Position numbers and translations under genes: made by a program
DNA from: Mactromeris polynyma
Lineage: Eukaryota > Mollusca > Bivalvia > Venerida > Mactridae
DNA length: 64,000 nucleotides
NCBI GenBank assembly: GCA_032209605.1
Contig: JASFXZ010000003.1
Coordinates: forward strand, 33,630,762 to 33,694,761
Direction of reading: 5' to 3'
Notes under the pieces: generated by a model
Database searches by the model: none
What the model was told of the DNA's origin: nothing
Seen by the model: only the letters and a program-made list of their open reading frames with translations
Shown: positions 58,701 to 64,000 of the stretch, piece by piece
Position numbering within the stretch: position 1 is the stretch's first letter
Layout of the letters: each line of letters starts with the position of its first letter

Positions 58701-60236
58701 TACATCTCAAAAATGCATTATTATGTGAATAGAGATTTAAAAAAACTATTCAGGTTTCGTATAAATATACTACAACTACTGGCATTAAAATTGCAAGATA
58801 ACGTTTCGCCATATTAGGCCATTGTATTTATGTTAAGTTCCATTTTGTGCGAATATAATATGTGAGTTGGTTGCTTAAACACACACTACAATAGTATACT
58901 CATGCAGCATCAATTAACTGAACGATTGTGAAGACAATGACCCGACATACAGTGTATGCGGACAATTCTAAGACAACTTATGACAATATTACAACAGTTA
59001 CTTGTACCATGGGGCTTTATATCAATTTACATAAGTGCGGTAATTAGATAATCAAAGTTCCACGTAAATGTGGTAAATAAAATAAAGACAGTTAAGTTTC
59101 CATGACAATGTAGTACATATATTTGATCAACACGTTCAGGACAAGTTTCAACCAAGGAACTTGTGTTAATACTGACAGAATTCGGTAAGAACGGTTGATA
59201 AAACGTAAAGTATATTCCACAGGGACCAGAATACGCGCCCGTCATGGAGATTTCGACAACAGATAAAAACATTGGTTGATGATCATAGAATGTAAATGGA
59301 CATGACACTCATATTTTCATTCTTATTATGGACTCTAGGTTGAAACGTAAACCATACACACTGGGTCATTTAATCGAAGTTAAAGAAAGTTTGGTGCAAG
59401 TCAAATACCAGACTCTTATAAAGTAAACAGTACTACCAATGTTTGCAATAACATTAAAATGCAAAATTAATACAAAAAAAAATGTCTTCTAAATGACACA
59501 AAGTAACCAACACGATTTCTATAAATAACTAACATACATGACCAATTCACATTCCACTAATATTATAACGTAAGTTACAACACTTATTAATCGAATATCT
59601 ATCCATCGAAGTCCCTAGATTTACTTAAAACATGCGAGTCGATTCAACATTCGATGCAATGTCAATTACCTTCAACATCAGTAATATGCTGGGTGACTAT
59701 TCAAAACCAGACCAAATATTTACTGATGGAAGAATATTTGCTGACAACTACAGCGATCTATTGTAAGAAATGTTAGGTGAACGATATAGTTGATTCTGCT
59801 ATCATAAGTCCTCACATTTTAAGGATGTAACGAACTCAGAACACAGAAAAAACATATTCCTTGTAAAAAAGTTTAAATATCTTAATTTTAAATTGATAGT
59901 TAAACAAAATCTTAACATTATGCTAATCAATTTTCTTCCATGCTTTCTGGGTTTCGAACCAGTACTAGCATCAAAGTCAGGAATTGTGAAGACGTAGGGA
60001 TTCAAACCCACGACCTCTAGGATCAGGTGTCGGACGCTTTACCCCAGACGCTTTACCCCTGTAGACCACCATGCCTCTCTTTGTTAATTATGTATCCAAG
60101 TGTATTCGAAGATTTGTTCACCAGTATATGAAATAAACATACAACACTTACACGATGGGTGTGCTTGAAATGAGAGGTCCATGCCCAAGGGTCGGGACGC
60201 TGGGTGAAGTCCGGGTGGACAGTGGAAACAAAACAT
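37580..60236 (-). CDS. DRGX: Drgx (DRG11/Prrxl1-type) paired-like homeobox transcription factor, complete, six coding exons
   Basis: A nuclear DNA-binding protein; in vertebrates DRGX is needed for dorsal-root-ganglion and dorsal-horn sensory neurons. Coding exons in transcript order: 60236-60152, 48895-48804, 47866-47765, 40455-39764, 38229-38147, 37746-37580. Phases match at every join, giving 1221 nt, that is 406 residues plus TGA. The protein starts [10 protein letters not shown] (vertebrate MFYFHCPP). The homeodomain is residues 48-107, with [22 protein letters not shown] and [12 protein letters not shown]; position 50 is Gln and Asn51 is present. Introns cut the homeodomain after positions 12 and 46, the latter a classic paired-class site. 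Residues 108-323 form an Asp/Glu/Ser-rich linker. The end carries PLCGCCG and the OAR motif [16 protein letters not shown] near 379-394. Human DRGX is about 263 residues, so this one is longer, mostly through the linker. Prrx/Alx/Arx relatives are less likely because both the N-terminal motif and the PLC-CC motif fit DRGX. Confidence 0.95.
38147..38229 (-). CDS. DRGX: Drgx coding exon 5
   Basis: An 83-nt exon with no long ORF of its own, found because exons 4 and 6 do not join in phase. It is bounded by CTTTCAG and GTAACT and encodes [18 protein letters not shown], then HFSTHPAFK, with a split Ser before and a split Gly after. Both phases fit exactly. Confidence 0.88.
39764..40455 (-). CDS. 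DRGX: Drgx coding exon 4, recognition helix and acidic linker
   Basis: Bounded by ATTTTCAG and GTAATG, 692 nt. It starts [19 protein letters not shown] (helix 3 with Q50/N51), continues through a 60-70 residue stretch dense in Asp and Glu, then a Ser/Pro segment ([18 protein letters not shown]) and ends [10 protein letters not shown]. The SFFP element resembles GPFFP of vertebrate DRGX. Confidence 0.95.
42396..42480 (+). mobile_element. MITE family II, left-end copy
   Basis: CAGTGGAACACGCTTATAAC preceded by TA (42394-42395), then ACCTGGAGATTTGCTTCG and TTATATCCAAACTTTGTTAT as in the copy at 16391-16527. A matching right end is not clear, though a CGTTATAACCGAGCACG stretch near 42564 may be a remnant. 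It lies in Drgx intron 3. Confidence 0.6.
44749..44990 (+). mobile_element. tRNA-headed SINE copy 6
   Basis: B box TGTTCGAAACCCC at 44802-44814 and body TTACCAGTTGCTTGCAGAAG with GTACCGATTGGTAATCCAGG and ACTCTGGTTAGG, as in copies 2 and 3. It lies in Drgx intron 3. Confidence 0.65.
47765..47866 (-). CDS. DRGX: Drgx coding exon 3, homeodomain helices 1-3
   Basis: Bounded by ATTTCAG and GTAAAT, 34 whole codons: [20 protein letters not shown], then [14 protein letters not shown]. Only conservative changes are seen relative to the vertebrate [24 protein letters not shown] string. Confidence 0.97.
48268..48370 (+). mobile_element. Interspersed repeat fragment, AGGGGCGTAGCTAG / GGGGGTCCGGGGGCATG type
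   Basis: Starts CCAGGGGCGTAGCTAGC and holds a G-rich block ending in CCGGGGGCATGGCCCCCCGG, a strong palindrome. Its start and composition resemble a repeat found in many marine invertebrate genomes. It lies in Drgx intron 2, about 430 bp from exon 2. Confidence 0.5.
48804..48895 (-). CDS. DRGX: Drgx coding exon 2, homeodomain N-terminus
   Basis: Bounded by GTTTCAG and GTGAGA. It completes Phe29 and encodes [15 protein letters not shown] followed by [15 protein letters not shown], the N-terminal arm and start of helix 1. The same [15 protein letters not shown] string occurs in vertebrate DRGX. Confidence 0.96.
51592..51802. mobile_element. MITE family I copy with 3-4 subterminal units
   Basis: 211 bp from CAGTAAAACCTCAATAATAA to GTGAGGTTTTACTG, TA on both sides. 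The right part carries three to four copies of TTATTATTGAGGTGGTC, intermediate between the short copies and the expanded copy at 25017. It lies in Drgx intron 1. Confidence 0.9.
53467..53635. repeat. 55-bp tandem repeat, 3 copies, each with a CACGTG site
   Basis: Units start at 53467, 53522 and 53577; each has TGTGCCACGTGGTTTGAATT and then CCTTTATTTATGAATATAT. CACGTG falls at 53476, 53531 and 53586. The last unit has a 2-bp longer AT run. It lies in Drgx intron 1. Confidence 0.92.
59945..60075 (-). mobile_element. tRNA-headed SINE-like copy 7
   Basis: On the minus strand: A-box-like TGGTCTACAGGGGTAAAGCG, a repeated GGGGTAAAGCGTC, B box GGTTTGAATCC (60008-59998), then GATGCTAGTACTGGTTCGAA, which resembles the SINE body. 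The T-arm does not pair well, so it is not called a functional tRNA. It lies 77 bp inside Drgx intron 1. Confidence 0.55.
60152..60236 (-). CDS. DRGX: Drgx coding exon 1
   Basis: The exon runs 60261-60152 between an AATTTCAG acceptor and a GTAAGT donor, so a non-coding 5' exon must exist upstream. ATG is at 60236-60234 with A at -3 and an in-frame TGA four codons before it (60248-60246), which fixes the start. It encodes [17 protein letters not shown] and on to QAHPS, ending with one base of a split Phe codon. The MF-FHCPP start is the DRGX signature. Confidence 0.93.
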
Positions 60237-61484
60237 CTTCTTAAGTCAACAGTTTGTAAACCTGAAATTATATACATGTATAGTAGCTTTGTCAATAAAA
60301 ATATAGGTCTGTATACATTAGTAAAATAGATGTAAACGAATTACGCTCAACATTGCTAAACGTAAACAAATGTGTTATATTCACACAAAATACAGAAAAC
60401 ACAAAAATGCTTATGACAATAAATTTCGTGTAAGGTTGCATGAAATGAAACAATGATGAACAAATTTATCCGATTACATTTTCTAAAAAATCATATACTT
60501 TTGCAGTAAGGTCAAAAATACATTCTGCTCAATTTTTAAAATTAACAAAACACGTTTTAAAATCTTAAAACTTATAGCAGAACAATAAAAAAGAGAGAGA
60601 ATGAATATTTGAAATATAATCCTCTTTACTTGAAAAAACACAACCGATCTCTTTTCTCACTAAGCAGAAATGAGAGAATAAACTCGGAACGAATGCTTTT
60701 AAAACTTTCATTTTATAAGTAATCAAACTATGGTGTTTTACCCAATATCAATGATTAAGAATAAAATCTTTGTCTCATTATACGTAAAGTAGCGTATTTG
60801 TTGTAAGATTCTTCATACCGCCAGATGGGTGTTTCTGTAAATTTTTGTAACCACAAAATAATGAACATAACCCTCCGACGAGACTTGAACGACCGCAGTA
60901 TGATTGCTCCGAACAATGAAAATTATGCTTCAAATACCTTAAATGAAACGATGAGAAGAACACAAAGACGCTTGATATTTCAAAGAACATGATATAAACA
61001 TAAATATATTAAATTCTGAAATTTTTAATTTGTTGGTAAATAACGACAGTCTAAGCCCAGTTATAAATCAGGTTTCAAAGTAATGAATTAATTTCATAAA
61101 TGTCAACATCTCATTAAAGCAGCGTATTTTTTCTCGCATGGTCTGTACTAGCGTACATATTTTTTGAAACATGCTGTGTCTGCCAGATTACGGACCAGCA
61201 GCTAGCGTAAGGGTAAATTAATAGTAATTAATATCAGATTCACAAAATAATGACCTACTGCAGGCAACGTGACCGCAGAAAATTGCCTTCAATTACGAGA
61301 TGAGTTGATATTAAAACATAAAATAAACACCGAGTATTCCGCATGGCGCGTTCATAAAACAATGAAATGAAATTCACTCAAAGTTTCAAATTCAACATAT
61401 AAGTAATATGTTGACTAGAGTATACATAGGTAAAGCAACAGTGAATATTGGTATAACAATCTGACAGCAAACAACGCAGCTTAC

Positions 61485-61700
61485 CTCGTGAGCGTTACGT
61501 TTTCCTAAATGTCCACACAACTTTGTAATATATGCGTTCTCGGTTCAAACCAAAAGTTTTCAGCACTGTATTATTCCTGTGATCAATTCTAGGACATGCT
61601 CGCTTCACAGAACTTCATCAAATAAATACAAGAAAGCTCTAGCAGAATGTGGAAGCAAAATTATCATTCATAATTCAATTTCACGACCACCTCAACCGTG
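61485..61700 (-). promoter_or_regulatory. Candidate Drgx non-coding first exon / promoter region
   Basis: Because coding exon 1 begins at a splice acceptor, a 5' leader exon must lie at higher coordinates. A clean donor (ACGAG then GTAAGC) on the minus strand borders 61485. A TATA-like AT run lies about 40 bp upstream of it. This is only a candidate; other donors in 60.3-64 kb, or an exon beyond the window, are possible. Confidence 0.2.
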
Positions 61701-62706
61701 CGCTCTAATACGCGGACAATAGTGAGCTATAGAGCGTTATTATAATTTGTCACTAATAATACGCACTGTATTGGATCAGTAATAGCGTTCTTATTCGGTT
61801 TTTGTCACATCAAGCTCAATTATCGTGTGACATGAGACAAGGGGTCGGACTTTAGATGTTAATGGAAGATGACAGAGAAGCGAACAAGCCGAACCGCCTT
61901 GGAATATCGGAAAACTCCGCAGCCAATCCGAGGAGGAGTGCAGAAATAATGGGCAGGGCTTATGATAGTGTTTTATTGATAGCGTAATAAGCATTCTCAT
62001 TTCAATACTTGATAGAGGCTAGGGATTCTGTCCATTTGATCGAAAGGCATCGCCTTAATTTTAGTCATTGTCTCGTACATCGATTTTCGGATACGTTCAT
62101 GTATATCGATACACAGCTGATCATTCCGCGTTCGATTTAGTTCAGAGCACGTTTCGTGTTCATCTTTTGAAGTTTTCTGACTTATTGGACAATAGCGTGT
62201 AGCATGAAAAGTTCACTCAAGAGAACATACATTCAATTACGGTATTTTACTAATGAACTAATCAGTTTAACTAAGTTTAAGGAGATTTGAACAAGATTTT
62301 ACAATTTTCAAAAATCAATAAAGTCAGCACCATTACTCAATTAATTATTGTTTGATACTTTGAAAATGCATTCAACGAATAGATTAAATCTTAAAATCCC
62401 TAGCAAGAAGTCATATGCCTACATACATATGCTTTTAGGGGCCAATGTAAGGGTTTGATGAGACTGTTCTCATAATCTAGCACCCACATTGTGTGAAGAA
62501 TAGAAGTGACTATAAAAAATTGCGCGAAATTCCCCCAATAAGTATGGTGTACTGACTAGAAAGTGCCTTTGAATCCACACTTTTATCAAAATAGATTCCG
62601 GATTATAGGCAAGCCATTACAATGCATACATTATATTATTTTGAAACCCATTGTTTCGATAAGTGCCACCCCATTCTTTGGTATGTATATAATATATACA
62701 CGAGTA

Positions 62707-62790
62707 CAGTGGAACCTCCCTATACCGGACTCATTCGGGACCGGTTGAAAATTCCGGTTTACAGAGGTTTCCGGTTTGTAGAGGGTTTTG
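62707..62790 (+). mobile_element. MITE family III fragment (CAGTGGAACCTCCCTATA)
   Basis: TA at 62705-62706, then CAGTGGAACCTCCCTATACC and repeated TTCCGGTTTxxAGAGG motifs. The CAGTGGAACCT end is like family II and pogo-type termini. No right end is visible. Confidence 0.5.
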
Positions 62791-64000
62791 TCATTTTGAT
62801 GCTATTTCATACTCTTACCTAGGTTCAGGTCATTATTTCTTTGAATAATTGTATATCTTTGAATTTGGAATGTATATATGTGTTTCATGATGTTATTCAA
62901 GAATAGTTTAACACGATGAACATTGAAGTACATGTATATGCTAGCTTTCTATAGCAGTATTGTCTTTATTGCACATCAACTTATAGACTTAATTACTTTA
63001 ATACGATGATACATGCACAAACTTATAATACAAATTATAGTTAAAACTTGTCAATTTCTGTAATTAAGTCGCCACATCATGTATTTATAGTTAGTATGCA
63101 GTGGAGAGAATTTCAATAAGCTTTTGCTTCCAGCAATTCTGTCCACTTGTCTATTACATGCACTTTGTAATCTTGTCATTTACTGTATATTATATGACAA
63201 TTTAGACAAATAAATATGTTTTGAACTAACTTAAATACAAATTCTAAAACAAAGTCATTCTTAGTTGCGCAAACAATGCTAATGAGATAATCATTGTATA
63301 TATTAAAATTGTATTGACGTAATATGAACACGGTATTATTGTAAGCGTCACTGGTCAGCCTGAAAATATAACAAACTCATCGACAGTTTCCTGAACGACA
63401 TAGCTTAATTGAAAGTTCGAAATTGTATCATACGTGTGTGTTTTACTATTTTGTTATTTATAAACGAAATACACGCACAAAGTACACATTGCTTCGAACC
63501 AGACTCACAACGGTCACTGTATAATTACTAAATATCATTATGATTTTGCAACTACAATATTCATGCACTTATCGTAGAATAAGTCAAACAATAAAACGAA
63601 ATGTACTTGATAAACTCTGCATCCTCAAGTAATCTATCCCATAATCTGGGTTCATTATATTGGATTGTGATTTTAAAATTGCGCAGATTATACACCTTAT
63701 AAAGTTCTAAGAAAAGCGTTCACCTATTAAAATTGCCGTGCATAAGCCAATTGATGGTATCCAGATCGGCTGTGTTATGTCGTTTGTGAATCCTTAATTG
63801 TATTTATTTCATTACTTAAGGCAGAACACGAAATTGTAACATTATTGTAATTAGTTTTAAAAGTCTTCCATGTATATATTTACACTTCGCCCGAAAATCG
63901 TAGTTACTGATTAAAGTTTAGACTCTCTAACAATAGAAATTAAGAACGTGCAGAAACTTTAAGTTTCTGACTGATTGTTGAAATTGCTGTACCGGATACA

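Larger units (their letters stand above)
48896..60151 (-). other. DRGX: Drgx intron 1, 11.3 kb
   Basis: A long intron between the N-terminal exon and the homeodomain exons. It contains a MITE (51.6 kb), a 55-bp CACGTG triplicate (53.5 kb) and a SINE (60.0 kb). Repeat-poor stretches at 49.9-50.7, 52.3-53.0 and 54.8-55.4 kb are plausible enhancer locations by position and texture only. Confidence 0.85.
60262..64000. other. Upstream flank of Drgx, no other gene recognised
   Basis: AT-rich with short ORFs lacking motifs. The Drgx promoter and leader exon are expected here or further right. A family III MITE fragment lies at 62.7 kb. Confidence 0.5.

Noticed and set aside
59965..60075. Possible functional tRNA on the minus strand
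   Set aside because: A and B boxes exist, but the T-arm pairs poorly, a segment is duplicated, and the body of a SINE follows.

Overview
The window is eukaryotic, AT-rich DNA with large introns, GT-AG splice sites and many interspersed and tandem repeats. The gene families, the tRNA-headed SINE-like repeats, the Tc1-like transposase debris and the many small TA-flanked inverted-repeat elements fit a lophotrochozoan invertebrate. A mollusc, probably a bivalve, is my best guess; the species cannot be read from the sequence.

Two protein-coding genes are well supported, and they face each other tail to tail. (1) CHTF18/CTF18, plus strand, 493-12290: the last 19 coding exons of the large subunit of the alternative PCNA clamp loader (Ctf18-RFC). 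They join in frame to 706 residues, and the N-terminal exons lie left of the window. (2) A Drgx (DRG11/Prrxl1) paired-like homeobox gene, minus strand, 60236 down to 37580: six coding exons that join to a complete 406-residue protein, with the MF-FHCPP start, a Q50 homeodomain split by introns, a long acidic linker and a C-terminal OAR motif. Several of these exons are too short to show up as long ORFs and were found from splice sites plus conservation.

Layout: 1-12.9 kb, CHTF18 with transposon-derived insertions in its introns. 12.9-37.0 kb, an intergenic repeat-rich region with no supported gene. It holds a decayed ~140-bp repeat, SINE-like copies, a 75-bp minisatellite (16.5-17.2 kb), a 550-bp inverted-repeat element (20.7-21.3 kb), a small DNA transposon carrying an internal ~20-copy 17-bp array (25.0-25.5 kb), a nested foldback element (30.7 kb), a 33-bp satellite with higher-order structure (32.9-34.8 kb) and a 16-bp satellite (35.65-36.54 kb). 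37.0-60.3 kb, Drgx with a 7.3-kb intron 3 and an 11.3-kb intron 1. 60.3-64 kb, upstream flank of Drgx with no further gene recognised.

The most unusual theme is the link between small TA-flanked inverted-repeat transposons and tandem arrays. One transposon family shows a series of copies with 1-2, 3-4 and about 20 subterminal 17-bp units, and the 75-bp minisatellite starts within a few bases of the end of a second family's element. The two genes have no evident functional connection: one is replication and cohesion machinery, the other a sensory-neuron type transcription factor.
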